A stretch of DNA of 64,000 nt from Drosophila persimilis (GCF_003286085.1 NW_020825317.1:3906001-3970000); one strand, 5' to 3'; positions 33,628 to 44,747 are shown, counted from the stretch's first letter. Notes: generated by a model not told the origin, from the letters alone. Translations and numbers: made by a program.

Positions 33628-34299
33628 TCAGAAGCCACGGTTCTCGTTGAGCTCTTCCTGTGGCGTCAGATCCTTGGTGATCGACAAGGGGGCTCCCTCA
33701 CGAAACATCTTGCAGATGAGATTGCCCAGATTCTTGGCATCATCGATGCCGGAGTGAGCACGTCCCTGGAAGGTCAGCCTCACATGGGCCAGGGCTTTGC
33801 CGAAGTTGAAGGGATGATACTTGTACCACTTCTTGTAGATGGCTTTCGCGTCTATCCACTGATTGAAGCAGGTTGGTTTACGTATATTCTTGCGTGCGCA
33901 CTCCTTGGCAAGACAGGTTTCAAAGTCCCAGTTCGTCCAGGTGACGAAGAAACAGTTTCCCTGTGGATTGGTCATACTCATCTTTGGTAGCACCAGGTTG
34001 CGGGCGCTCAATTCCTTCTTCAGCCATTCGATAAAGGAATTGAGTGCCGTCTGCAAAGGCACTCCCGCCTCCACAGTCTTCTGCTGAATGCCCGTCAGAC
34101 TGGTACAGTATTCGCTCAGTTGCGGCGACTCCACGGGCATCACGTACTTGTGAAACTCCGCCTCGACCATACCCGTTTTCAGATTGACCAAAATGGCTGG
34201 GAACTCAATTATCTCCGACAATCTAAATTGCTGAGCCGGTTGATTTTCCCAGCAGGTGGCCTCGAAGTCCACGGATATGGCATAAGTAAAAGGATGCAT
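33628..34299 (-). CDS. ERI-1/Snipper-like DEDDh 3'-5' exonuclease, copy A
   Basis: A 223-residue single-exon protein of the DnaQ-like (DEDDh) exonuclease superfamily. It is closest in motif style to ERI1/3'hExo and Drosophila Snipper, which trim 3' overhangs of structured RNA or DNA such as siRNA duplexes and histone mRNA stems. Motif I is VDFEATCW (Asp11, Glu13), motif II has Asp125 in TWTNWDF, and motif III is HSGIDDAKN (His182, Asp187). All four acidic residues and the His are intact, so this copy looks catalytically competent. The start is the first ATG of the open frame, and the following TYAISVDFEATCWE fits the family N-terminus directly. There is no SAP domain as in vertebrate ERI1. 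Two more copies lie at 51239-51910 and 61504-62175. Whether it is the parental gene or a retrocopy cannot be told; no poly(A) trace was seen. Confidence 0.87.
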   Translation of the reverse strand: MHPFTYAISVDFEATCWENQPAQQFRLSEIIEFPAILVNLKTGMVEAEFHKYVMPVESPQLSEYCTSLTGIQQKTVEAGVPLQTALNSFIEWLKKELSARNLVLPKMSMTNPQGNCFFVTWTNWDFETCLAKECARKNIRKPTCFNQWIDAKAIYKKWYKYHPFNFGKALAHVRLTFQGRAHSGIDDAKNLGNLICKMFREGAPLSITKDLTPQEELNENRGF

Positions 34300-34334
34300 T
34301 GTAAACTGCTTGGATTTGCGTAAATTCTGTTTCT

Positions 34335-34529
34335 TTAACTGGATCTGGACGAGCTCCTTTCAGGAATATTCTCTGATGTATTAGCCCAGTTGCTTTGTAC
34401 ACTTTTATGAAGGCCGACTTTGTTTGTGCAATTCCAATTGAATTCTTTTTCTTTGTAATGTAATATGCTGTCGCTTTTTTGCCAGTGCTTGCAGTTTTTG
34501 CTGAGTAACGATAACTTTTGACCTATCAT
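34335..34529 (-). other. 64-codon ORF just upstream of nuclease copy A
   Basis: An open frame (begins MIGQKLSLL, ends SSSRSS) on the nuclease strand, ending 35 bases before the nuclease ATG. It is intact and nearly identical in copy B (51950-52144). In copy C a G-to-T change creates an early TAA (KEK-stop). It could be an upstream ORF in the 5' leader, a small dicistronic partner or chance. The break in C argues against strong constraint. Confidence 0.3.
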
Positions 34530-34547
34530 TGGAATTTGTGGATTTAT

Positions 34548-34562
34548 TCGATATCTATCGAT
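34548..34562. promoter_or_regulatory. TCGATATCTATCGAT element upstream of nuclease A
   Basis: A DRE-like ATCGATA with a near-palindromic partner. It is identical in copies B (52163-52177) and C (62428-62442), about 250 bases before each nuclease ATG. It is the best promoter candidate in the conserved upstream DNA. Confidence 0.5.
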
Positions 34563-35124
34563 TTTTAATAAAATGCGACTTTGTAGTACAATTGTCAGTC
34601 GGTAAATAAAGCGCAGTGAAAAGAAAAGTGTAGTGCCTTTTACGAAAAGGAACGTTGTGAGGCGCAGCTACGGCCGCGATTTTAAATTTATACCCTAGCA
34701 ATTAGTGCGAGTGAAAAACACATAGTATAGTGAGTGTGAGTGAGACGGCATATGTTGATGTTGATTAACCTTTAACAGGCCCGTAGGGTTTACAATTTTA
34801 AAATAAAATGATTTTACTGATACAGTAATAATTAAATTTTGTGCAGCCATTAATAATTTTGTTTCAAAATTTTTAGTAATATTAAATTGATTTTTTACTT
34901 AATATATAAATATTGCTTATAATTCTTTGTGTTTTTTTTTTATGCTATTTATATAATTTAATATGCAATATGTAATTTTTTTGAGGTTGGAACATAAGGG
35001 TTAACAACACATCAAAAAATTCGTCCATGAATAGTGTTGTGTTGCTCATGAGTAATGTTTACCCAACACTATCCGCATCAACAAGCAAGCATGCACTGAC
35101 GAAAGGGACAACACGAACGAGCCC

Positions 35125-37300
35125 AAAATATATTTTAGGTTAGGTTAAGGCGGTAGCCGGGGAGGGGGGATAAAAACAGCTCGTTACAGTAGGTCCAGCA
35201 CGGTATCCAGGGCTTCCCCTTGTAGCCCGCCAGTTATGCATAGCTCTGCCATGCGTTGAACTCTACTGAGTCTGTTAAGACAAGTTCTTTTGTCTAGGGC
35301 TGGCCAGAGGACGAGAGGACTCCGCCCTGTGGTCTTCACCCTTCCGAAAGGTATGCCGGGATGCACCCGTGGGAGAATACTCCCTCGTTAATTATTTTGA
35401 GCCAATTAATGGTTTTTGGTCCCACGTGAATCAGTTGGGCAGGGATAATGCCATCTTTCCCCGCAGACTTGTATGGTTTGAAGCTTTTGATCGACCAGAA
35501 AATGTTCTCCTGGCTTAGCAGGTTCAGGATGGCATTTGAGCCGACAGAAGACGGCGCGAAGTATATGGGTCTGTTTTTATCGTAGCCTGGGTAGTGAGTA
35601 TTAAGGAGCAGATTTAGCGACTCATCGATGGATGTGGTCCAAGATTGGTCGACATTCTTCAAGTAGCACAGTCTGGGTGTAGTCTTCGAAAGAACTTACG
35701 TCAAGAGGCGCGTTTGGCTTTCCTAAGTTCTTTGTTTTAGGTTGACAGACTGGCCTTGTAATCGGCCCAGTTTTGCTCAACGTTTTCAGCCTTAGCTTTA
35801 TTGAAGAGTCTCCGGGAGGCTTTCCGGAGTTCGCCCAGTTTCGGAGTCTACCATTCAGGTTTCTTCCGGGCTCTGTTCTTGCCAGAGGGGCAGGATTTAT
35901 CGAGCGCTTTAATGCAGGCGTCGGTGAAGCTCTCCTCCTCAGGTGGGGACTCAGGGAGAACACGACAAAGGAAGTCAGAGTACCGAGTCCAATTTGTCCT
36001 CCTGCGGGTCCGGAATTGAACTGGCTTCGTTAATGAAAAGGTGAATACAGTTTCCATGTTACTGTGGTCCAAGAAGGAGTGTTTTTCCAGGACCCTCCAG
36101 GTTACAATGTTCCGCTCTATCTCATGAGAGGCAAGCGTGTGGTCCAGGACCTCCTTGTGGTTTTTAATAATAGAGGTGGGATAACTTCCGGTTTAATAAG
36201 AACATCTGAGTGGTCAGTAAGTAATTAAAAAGAGGTACTCACCCCCTTCGTTTGCGTCAGTGCTTAACCACTGGCAGTGGTTGGGTCAGGTTGGTTATGA
36301 CCCATGTATACGAAGCAGATCCTCACTTCGGTGTGGTCTTCATTGTTGAAATTTGGGAGCAAAAATAAGTGCCACTCTCTTTTTGCAAGAATGCAGGTAC
36401 GAATTTAACCTGCGGTTTCAGCTACGTATAGCTTATAGTTTGGAGTCCTCAGACCGAAGACCCTGTTTCCGAGGATCCTAAATGAGGACTTTTTAGGCTC
36501 CACCATTGGCTAGATGCAGCAGTAGAGCAGCGCAAGCTGCCTTACAATGGTGGAGGTTTATCTGCAGGAGCGTCAGTGACATTCCTGAGGCTCACCTCCA
36601 CCATTGTTGTTTCCAGGTCGCTGTCGGGGGACTCCAGCTCCTCCCCGACATCGATGTGGCTAAGACCCTTGGCTAGGTCGCTCTCGTCGAACACGTAGCC
36701 ATCCAAGATGTCGTCCGGTGTTGGCCTCCGCACACGAGACCTCCCACTTCGGGATCTCCAGCAGCTCCAGGTCTGCTGGATATGGAGGGGGATATGGTTA
36801 TCTTCTTTTAATCATAATTCACTACTCCATCCATTTGTGCAAGGAGCTCAAGGGACTCCTCATTCAGGACGAGGATAATCTGGAGTCTCTGCCTTGTCAC
36901 ATCCTCCGCCTTGGCCACCTTCCAATCGGTTGTAGGACCTGCAGTAGCCCGAGGATCTTCTCAGGCTCTGCAGGCTTAGCCAAGACCCATGCTCTGGCCC
37001 TCGGTCGAATGGGGACATCTTCCCATGTGACGGCCTCCAGCTTGGCCCCTGGCCTTGGCGATGCCACCCTGCGTCCTCACATTTGGGCGGTTCTTGTTCC
37101 TGTAGGAACCATTTCTGGAGCTCAACGAAGAAAACATCGAACCTAATCGCAACGACGATGGCCTTCGGCGGATATGAAGACTGAGTGCTTACAAAAAACC
37201 AAATTAAATAAATCTTAAGAATGGAGTAATAACGTGTGTAACGGTTATCCATAGTGGTTTTCCATAGGTTTTCACATAATCATTGCCATTGGAAAATCAT
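35125..37300 (-). mobile_element. LOA/I-like LINE, decayed copy
   Basis: Read on the minus strand, the order is ORF1 remains (about 37110-36790, with ...WKVAKAEDVTRQRLQIILVL in one frame), an endonuclease start (LQINLHHCKAACAALLL near 36540-36480), and linker sequence (PPEEESFTDACIKALDKSCPSGKNR near 35935-35870). Then come an RT start (SFKPYKSAGKDGIIPAQL at about 35490-35430) and a short 3' part (RSPLVLWPALDKRTCLNRLSRVQRMAELC). Most of the RT core is deleted and frames are broken. Similar pieces recur at 55018-56250. Confidence 0.7.
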
Positions 37301-37426
37301 TGGTACGGTGGTACTTTCAATGGTGTTATTGTCGTGCTGCATGTAGAGTCAGGCCCCACAGGCTGATACGCTAGCTGATCGGGTACAACGCCTTTTTTTT
37401 TAGAGTGTTAGCCAAGTTATCCGGTA

Positions 37427-38297
37427 TTAGGGGACAAGCAAACAGGGTTGTGTCAAGTCAGAGGAACCCCTTCGCACGGAAAGTGCAATTGGGTGTGAGA
37501 TTTTGGTGAACCGAAAGATCACGCGAACCGGCGACCAATCGCCTAGGATATCAGGGGGTTGAATTACGCTCCCAATCGTGGTATTTTCGGCAAAGGAAGC
37601 TAGGACGTTACACGAGGTAATAGAAACTATGCCAAGCTGCGTATTGCTCAAAATTTGAGTATTGCTTTGAACAAAAGAAGCAAACTATCCGTATTAACGC
37701 TCAAGCTGGCCAGGTGCAAAGCTGAGGGAAAAGAGCTCGTCAACCTTTTGGAATTAATGAAATGCCAAAACAACCTGGGATTGATTTTAAGTCCCCTTTC
37801 AACGTCGGCAATATACTGGTTATACAAAAATTTGCTTAAAAAACCAAAATCACTCTTATGCTGCACATATGTACATATGTACATCGCCCAGTCCACACGT
37901 TCCCGGGTGTTTCCACATCGTTTAAAGCACTTGTTACGAAGATATTAGATTTCGTATACCACCGTAGCCTATAGGAGCTTTGCACTCTTCCGGAAGCATT
38001 GTTACCAATAATACGACGGACCGAAAACACTATAGGAAGTGTCATCACTATTACGCGAAAGAACAGAAGCCCAATTAACGTTTAACATACTATCCCGAAT
38101 AGCATTCAGGTTTACTGTAGAAAAGAAGTATTAATAAAATGGTTCCGCCCAGGGCGAATAAGAATGGAAATTAGCTGAGAATTCCAACGGCATATATTGC
38201 ATGTCATATTCTGCTATAGGCAGTTCGCAACATGTAACATGGCAATCTATATCCGAACTAACAAAAACTATTTACTTTGGTTAAGCCCATAATAAAA
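37427..38297 (-). pseudogene. Jockey-like LINE fragment, 3' half of a split copy
   Basis: The minus strand reads GLTKVNSF at 38284-38261, the end of an APE endonuclease. Further on come DWAMYICTYVQHKSDFGFLSKFLYNQYI and NPRLFWHFINSKRL at about 37893-37750, the endonuclease-RT linker of jockey-type LINEs. The missing upstream part is at 46984-47120, beyond 8.7 kb of inserted elements. Multiple stops. Confidence 0.65.
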
Positions 38298-38465
38298 CGA
38301 GGGGGAACGTTTTGAGTTGCTGCGGACACCACAACTCTACATTTTGAGATATACGTTTTATAGTGAGATCTAACAGAAGTGCGGATACCAAATTTGGTTA
38401 CTCTAGCCTTAATAGTCTCTGAGATTTGCGGATGCCCCAGATTTTCGTCCTTTGCGGGGGCGGAT
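38298..38465 (-). mobile_element. DINE-1 (host copy), left piece
   Basis: It begins CGAGGGGGAACGTTTTG and has lost several hundred internal bases after AACTCTACA. It continues to GGGGGCGGA at 38465, where a LINE insertion starts. The same DINE-1 resumes at 39538 and again at 46563. Confidence 0.8.
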
Positions 38466-39537
38466 CTCAATAGCTTTCAGTCATGGTGTTGTGCAAACTT
38501 GTTACACCTTAATGCCTCGAAATGCAAAGTTATGACATTTCATCGTTCTAACCCTTTGTTGGCTCCCTACACCCTATTTGGGGGTTCTCTTGAGAGAATT
38601 ACCCTGGTGGATGATCTGGGTGTTATGTTAGATCCCAAGTTAAAGTTTTCCGAACACATTTCTACCATGGTAAATAAGGCCATGGGCGTGCTTGGGTTTA
38701 TAAAGAGGTGGTCAAAGGAATTTGACGACCCCTATATAACAAAGACTCTCTATACCTCGCTTGTTCGTCCGATCTTAGAATACGGCTCCTGTGTATGGTG
38801 CCCTCAGTACAAAGTACACCAGGACCGTATAGAATCAGTACAGAAAAACTTTTTACTCTTTGCTCTGCGGGGCCTTAACTGGGATGCGGGTGTAAGACTC
38901 CCATCTTACTCTAGTAGACTATTATTAGTAAACCTCCCATCCTTAGTTAACCGTAGAAAAATGCTTGGTGTGATATTTATGCACAACTTGATCAGGGGTG
39001 ACATAGACAGCCCTGATCTGTTGAGCCGCATAAACTTCACGATTCCTATTAGACTGACTAGAAACTTTATACCGTTGTTCCTTCCACTTTGTAGATCGAA
39101 TTATTCCTTGCATGAACCGTTTAGGGTCTTATGCTCGGACTATAATTCCCTCTACCATATTATATCCTCCACTAATTCTCTTCCTCTTATTAAATTACTA
39201 ATCCTTACACACCTTTCTAGTAATTAGTAATTGTAGTGGTATTTGTATTTTGTATTTTCTTGCATGCTTAATTTCTTAATAAGTTTAGTGCTAATTTTCC
39301 TCGAAGGTTAGTCTAATATCTATCTTTCTTGCATGCTCGCGTTTGGTTCGGCTACGCACCGCGCGTCATGCGGCAGCGCCCCTCGGTCGGTTGGGCGGGA
39401 GGAGGGCTGCGTTTTGCCTGGGATCCGCGCGTAACAGCCTTCTGCTGGTGTCACACGGGCCACTTGACGGTGCAGTAATTGCATCGCCTCTTGTTAGATG
39501 CAGTCATTGCATGTCAACGTCCAATAAAAAAAAAGAA
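38466..39537 (+). mobile_element. 5'-truncated LINE with poly(A) tail, inside DINE-1
   Basis: It encodes the C-terminal part of a non-LTR reverse transcriptase: DLNSFQSWCCANLLHLNASK, then VDDLGVMLDPKLKFSEHI and ILEYGSCVWCP, typical of jockey-superfamily elements. It stops at 39225-39227. A 3' tail of about 300 bases ends in AATAAAAAAAAAG at about 39523-39536. 5' truncation and a poly(A) end are hallmarks of target-primed insertion. The reading frame is open from DINE-1 sequence into the LINE by chance. Confidence 0.82.
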
Positions 39538-39671
39538 AGGGGTGTGGCGAAATTTTGACACGAAACGGTCAAGGTCTGATATCACAGGAGTGTGAATACC
39601 AAATTTGGTTGCTCTGGCTCTTATAGGTTCTGAGATCCTTGAACTCATATTTTGCAATTGGCAAAACCGAC
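39538..39671 (-). mobile_element. DINE-1 (host copy), middle piece
   Basis: GGTGTGGCGAAATTTTGAC through GCAAAACCGAC, continuing the DINE-1 interrupted by the LINE. Its last five bases, CCGAC (39667-39671), are the left target-site duplication of the LTR element. Confidence 0.85.
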
Positions 39672-39986
39672 TGTTTATACACGGAGCGTTTCCCGCATTA
39701 ATGTTAATTCACGGATTGGGGGTGTGTTAGTTTTTTCTAACACATTTTTTTTGATTCAAACGAATCAAAGTCTATACATGAAAGAGAAAAGTCGATCGAT
39801 CCAGTTGAGCATTAGGTAATAACTATTTATTACAAATCTTAGTGCTTGAGTACTGGGCATAAGAGAGAGAATACAGTGGTGAATTTAGTACAATCATGGT
39901 GAGAGTAAATACAAAAAGTGAGCGTAGGCTCTCTATTTTACGAGGGTCATTTGAATACTTGTTCCTTAAAGGAGTTTGACCGAACA
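39672..39986 (-). repeat. 3' LTR of the BEL/Pao element
   Basis: It begins TGTTTATACACGG and ends ACCGAACA. The internal side has a purine tract (CGGGGCCGGGA on the minus strand, 39997-39987), the polypurine tract for plus-strand priming. Compared with the other LTR it has about 25 extra bases that form two hairpins (39723-39742 and 39750-39769). Confidence 0.87.
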
Positions 39987-40138
39987 TCCCGGCCCCGTTG
40001 AAAGGACTGCTTTCAAACCACCGGAAGAATTGCCAACTTGTGTATTGGCCTGCAACATGTTCCATTTGCAGTGCGGAGGTGCACCACCCGTACAAGTCCA
40101 TCCTTCCCAAGCACAGTAGACTGCACTCGGCCTAGTTT

Positions 40139-40951
40139 CTAGCGTAGCGGTGGCAGGTTGTCCTCATGGATGATGTGGTCATCGGTGAGGTTCGCTGAGG
40201 GTGCTGTCCACTTCGTGCGCGATCGCAATTCGTTGACGTAGTCAGCAGACCATTGCTTCCAAAATCGTTGCTTGACGGCCGTAATCGCATCGTAGCGGTC
40301 CATACTTGACAGCTTGATATTCTCGAGGGACCTTTCAGGTAGTGATCGCAATGATTCGCCAACCAAGAGATGACCAGCCGTGAGAGTGCTATAGTCATTT
40401 GGGTCTGACGAAAGGGGCGATAGCGGGCGCGAGTTGAGGATCGATTCTATCTCGACGACGACAGTGCTCAACTCTTCAAAGGTGAACCTGGTGTTGGCCA
40501 GCGTACGATTTAACAGCCCCTTTGCACTCTTGACTGCCGCTTCCCAAAGGCCTCCGAAATGAGTTGCCCTGGGGGAATAAAATGGAAATTAATAAAGTCA
40601 GATGCGCAAAATTTATAGATTTCATCTTGGGTCTGCTTCAAGAACATAAACTTTTTTAGTTCCTGCAGTTGATTCGATGCCCCTACAAAGATAGTGGCAT
40701 TATCGCAGAAGATGTCTGCCGGCAGCTTGCGACGACCTCCCATCAGTTTTTAAGAACGCCTTTGTTGACAAGTCAGAGACTACTTCGATGTGAACGGCCT
40801 TGGTGAGAAGGCAAACGAACACGGCTATGTATGATTTTGTAGGTCCCTTTCCTCGAATGCGTAGATATGTGTTGATGGGTCCACAAAAGTCAACTCCACA
40901 GCGTCCAAAGGATCGAGCCAGAGCGAGTCGCGTAGGCGGTAATGAGCCCAT
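40139..40951 (-). pseudogene. BEL/Pao integrase, core and C-terminus
   Basis: The minus strand shows GVDFCGPI with the first catalytic Asp, then KSYIAVFVCLLTKAVHIEVV. Next come IFCDNATIFVGA with the second Asp and HFGGLWEAAVKSAK (about 40570-40530) with the catalytic Glu. SILNSRPLSPLSSDPND and LTAGHLLVGESLRSLPE follow. The three parts lie in different frames, so this copy is broken. Confidence 0.75.
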
Positions 40952-42392
40952 GAGTTGTTGTAGCAGCTTCGGTCTGTAGCGAACGCAGTGTACACAGGAG
41001 CGAACAATTCGACGCCAAGTCTCTGGCGTTAACGATCCAATACTCCAAACGAATGAGAGCGACTAGGGCTTTAGGTCCAGCGTGATAGTTCCGAAGATGC
41101 AAATGGCGAATATAGTTCCATACAAATTTGGACTGACTAGGCAGCAGCAACGGATGTTTTTGACCGTCTGGTAGGTCTGAGTATTCCAAACGTCCACCAA
41201 CCTTGATAAGATCGAATCCGTTCGCGACTTCTAAAAAGGGAGTAAGAAACTTTAAGCTGCTTTTTAATGGTTTTTGCTTCTGAAGTAAACGGATGTCCTC
41301 TACAAAATGAGTTTGTTGAATGTTCCAAATAAGGCAATGTGAAGCAAAACGAAGTTCATCTGGCGTCGGTGAGGTTGTGGTAAACGTCGATTGCTTCCGA
41401 CATCTCCTTATGAACCTAATCATCCAAGCAATGAGACGCAGACTGTGAGTGTACGAGCTGATATTATCGACGATGTTGAGGATATTATTTGTCTCGTGTA
41501 CGGCAGCAAACAAACTTTTCCGATTCTCCGAGTTAACCACGTCCATGTCAATATCAAGTTTTCCACCAGTGGCGGGCCAGTTTAGCGAATCTTCGACTAG
41601 AAACGTAGGACCCGAAAACCATGGAGACTTAATCAACTCGCTCACGTTACAGCCTCGCGACAGAATATCAGCAGGGTCTTGATGTGTTGGCACATAGCGC
41701 CATTTTCCATCAGACGTTAAATCCTGAACGTCGGACACTCGATTTCCAACAAAGGTCGATAAGGTGACTGAGTGTTGTTGCAGCCAATGCAATACGAGCT
41801 GTGAGTCGCTCCAAAAATAAGATGTGATAGTGTGTTTACTGAATATGGCCTTGACCTTGTTATACAACTGAGAAAGTAGATGTGCACCGCATAGTTCAAG
41901 CTTCGGAAGAGACTGTGAAGTGAACAATTTCACTGTGACCTGTCCAAGCGAATTCTCCGTGCGCACATAAACACAGCAGCCGTATGCCCGAATCGATGCG
42001 TCGCAAAATCCATGTATTTGAATGCTCCTAGTATCAGGCTGCAAACAAAAACGAGGTACCGCTAGTGACGACAGTGAATTCAGCGATTCCAAACACTTGC
42101 TCCATGCGTGGCTTAAATTCTGGGGGACAGACTCGTGCCAGTCTAGTTTCAAAAGCCACAACTCCTGAAGAATGATCTTAGAGACAATGACTAACGGTGA
42201 TAGCAGACCGATTGGATCGAATAGCGACGACGCAGTAGACAAAATTGTTCGTTTTGTGGTAGTGGGATAGACTTCCTTTGGATTGAATGTGAAACTAAAT
42301 GCATCACTTCGTTGATGCCAAGTTACGCCGAGTGTGCTGCTGACTGAGTTTTCTGAAATGTTTATTTCCTTGGTAGATTCGTCTTCCATCAC
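40890..42392 (-). pseudogene. BEL/Pao RT end, RNase H region and integrase zinc region
   Basis: A 500-codon open stretch: ILSTASSLFDPIGLLSPLVI (family signature after the RT), the RNase H-like region with FCDASIRAYGCCVYV and SKHTITSYFWSDSQLVLHWL, and HLHLRNYHAGPKALVALIR (His pair of the integrase zinc finger). The C-terminal end runs into another frame. It is the longest intact piece of the element. Confidence 0.78.
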
Positions 42393-42463
42393 GCCTGGAT
42401 GAGTTGAATGCCACTTGCATAATGGAAACTGACCACGAGCGAGAGTTGATGTGATTTCAGTTT

Positions 42464-43002
42464 TTAGTTTGAAGAGTGTACTATATCATCAGCCCCACAC
42501 AAAAGGTCATCAACATAAAATGCAGTTTTAACAGCAGCAGCCCCTAATGGCCATGGATCCTTACAATCCTCAGCCAAGTAATGCAAACTACGAGTTGCGA
42601 GAAATGGGGCAGACGCAGTCCCATATGTCACTGTATTGAGTTGGTAGGTTTGAAGATCCGTATTTGAAGATGCTCGCCACAAAATGTACTGGAATTTTCT
42701 ATCCTTCTCACCCCAAGTACCTGCCTGTACATTTTTGTGACGTCAGCTGTGATGCCGAACCTATGCATGCGGAACCGCAGCAATTGCAAGTACAACTCAT
42801 CCTGAATGGTAGGGCCGACTAAAAGTAGATCGTAAAGTGACCTTTGAGATGTTGTACGGCAAGACGCGTCAAAGACAACTCTGAGCTTCGTCGAGGTACT
42901 GCTTGGTTTCAGAACGAAATGGTGGAGTATATAATAATGCGGTTCCTCCAAGTTAAGATTCAGTGCGAGGGACCTATGGCCGAGACTTTCATATTCCTGC
43001 AT
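42464..43002 (-). pseudogene. BEL/Pao reverse transcriptase core
   Basis: KLRVVFDASCRTTSQRSLYDLLLVGP, then ITADVTKMYRQVLGV (first catalytic Asp) in one frame. TVTYGTASAPFLATRSLHYLAED and AFYVDDLLCGADD (the YVDD active site) are in another. One frameshift near 42660 splits the domain. Confidence 0.78.
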
Positions 43003-43086
43003 GAACGAGATATACTGCGAGCGAATTTCCGGTAGACGAGCGAGACGTCTCTCAATGGCAAAAAATCGAGTTCGAGCTGTATCGAA

Positions 43087-43638
43087 TTAACTTCCAAGAC
43101 AACTTGGATCTTCTTGAAATGGCAAGCGAACGACAATCTGCCCACTGGCATCCTGATGTGTTGTGTCCCTGAAGTGGTCCTCACAGCGACGATGATTTGG
43201 GAGCATTCTAGCGCTTGGATCGACAAATGAGTCCACTTTCCTTAATTGCTGCAAATTCTTGTCGATCGACTCTTCTACAGTCGCCAAGCACAATGGTGGC
43301 TGTCTGTTATATTGGCGCTGGTACCTCCCAGCAACAACCCAACCAAAAAGAGTCTTCTGCAAAGTGGGAAGATTTGGACCAATGCGAATCTGGCCAACAG
43401 CTAGAGCTCCATAGAAGGCTTCGGTCCCCAGTAACAGATCAATACGTTTAGTCCTATAGAACGATTCGTCAGCCAATGGAGTGTTGGCTGGTAGGTTCCA
43501 ATTCGATATGTCGATCTCACTATCTGGCTGGTAGGCAATATGGGATGTAATTCCAAACTGGAGAGTGAGCTGATAGCCGGAAGTACGTGACTTAATAGAG
43601 GTAGTCGTACGAGCCTTCAAACTAGTAAGGGAGTGCAA
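43087..43638 (-). pseudogene. BEL/Pao protease-adjacent region
   Basis: The sequence around DLLLGTEAFYGALAVGQIRIG and LPTLQKTLFGWVVAGRY is characteristic of the aspartic-protease/DUF1758 part of BEL/Pao polyproteins. The protease active site itself would lie near 43730-43650, in a stretch crossed by stops. Confidence 0.65.
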
Positions 43639-43731
43639 ATGTTTCGGTTACAAAATTAACCTGAGAACATGAATCAAGCAACGCTCTACCGAGTTTGTAT
43701 TCACCTGTGGCATCCTTTACCAAAACCATAG

Positions 43732-43989
43732 CTATTGCCAACAAAATTTGATCATCTGCTGCGATCTCCATATGAGAGTGTGAAGCACCGGTTCAGTAGT
43801 TGAAGATTGTCCTGCTGATGATTGGGGTGGCTGATGCGGCTGAGAGTGATGCAAAGATGAATGATGATTCCGATTACAGGATCGGCAACGATGAGTCAAT
43901 GAACATTGCTCCACTCTATGACCGTTTCCAAGACAATTGATGCAGAGACCGAGGCGTTTTGCATTGTCGTACCGTTGGTTGCTGTTCAT
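43732..43989 (-). pseudogene. BEL/Pao zinc-knuckle region
   Basis: A CCHC-type arrangement (CINCLGNGHRVEQC) followed by a second Cys/His cluster (CRSCNRNHHSSLHH), as in BEL/Pao gag-protease junctions. Confidence 0.72.
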
Positions 43990-44198
43990 AGCCTTGAACT
44001 GAGCGCAATTAGAGATTTTATGGCCAGAACTAGAAAAAAGTGTACAAGACGGATTAGTGATAGCAAACGACGAGTTTATTTGGTGATTAGAATGTCAATT
44101 TGACTTATTGGATTCAGCCTTTCGTTGTGACGAAGTACCAGTCGAGCTTCCAGACGAATGGAGAAACTGACAGTGGCGTTCCAAAAGCTGTGTGCATG

Positions 44199-44747
44199 CT
44201 AGCCAGGTTGGCAGAGTTTTGGTAGTCCGGCGATTCCCTTCCACTTGTTCCGAGTTTGCTGATCACACTTTTCCATTATAATATATATAACCATAGCGTG
44301 AACAATGTTCTCAGGTTTGCCGATGGACTCCAGCGAGCATAAGATAGCGGATGCCTTATCCACTAGGCTGTGAAGCTGCTGACTGTTTGACCTTTCCACA
44401 GGTTGTAGTGCAAACAATGCCTCAATACCTTCTAAAAATATAAGAGTAGGATTATCAAAACGGCTTTTGAGCTTTGCTAGGGCCCTCGGATAGTTTTCGC
44501 TTGTAACCTGGAATGCCTGAATTGTATCTAATGCCGGCCCCGTGAGGCAGGTCAGCAAATAATTAAACTTTTCTATATTAGACAATCCAGACTCACGCAC
44601 AACAATTTGCTCGAACGAGTGAATGAAATTCTTATAGTTTGCATATGTTCCGTCGAAAGTGGGTAGCGACAACCTTGGTAACGATGACTTCACTGGCGGT
44701 GGGTGGTAGTCCGGCGCAACAATGCTGGCGTTCAGATCTCCTCCCAT
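44199..44747 (-). pseudogene. BEL/Pao gag, downstream part
   Basis: LPRLSLPTFDGTYANYKNFI, FNYLLTCLTGPALDTIQAF and YPRALAKLKSRFDNP are the conserved blocks of BEL/Pao gag (DUF1759). The upstream part of gag is cut away by the DINE-1 at 44751-45854. Confidence 0.82.

Larger units (their letters stand above)
30361..35120. repeat. Duplicated segment, copy A (carries nuclease gene A)
   Basis: From about 30361 to about 35120 the sequence aligns with 49489-53840 (copy B) and 59763-63010 (copy C). It shares the nuclease gene, its flanks, a short DINE-1 and the lead-in sequence beginning AATATGAATACTCGTA. A is the most diverged and the only copy with a long DINE-1 at 31474-32580. Its left border abuts single-copy DNA, so A is probably the ancestral locus. 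Confidence 0.8.

Noticed and set aside
33610..33990. A 126-codon plus-strand frame repeated in all three duplicated loci
   Set aside because: It is exactly antisense to the nuclease gene and keeps its frame only because the nuclease does.
34700..34760. A possible tRNA or small RNA gene in the conserved block after the nuclease promoter
   Set aside because: No cloverleaf or A/B box arrangement could be found. Conservation is explained by the recent duplication.
39343..39558. Open frame rich in Arg and Ala near the LINE 3' end
   Set aside because: It lies in the 3' tail of the truncated LINE and crosses its poly(A) tract.
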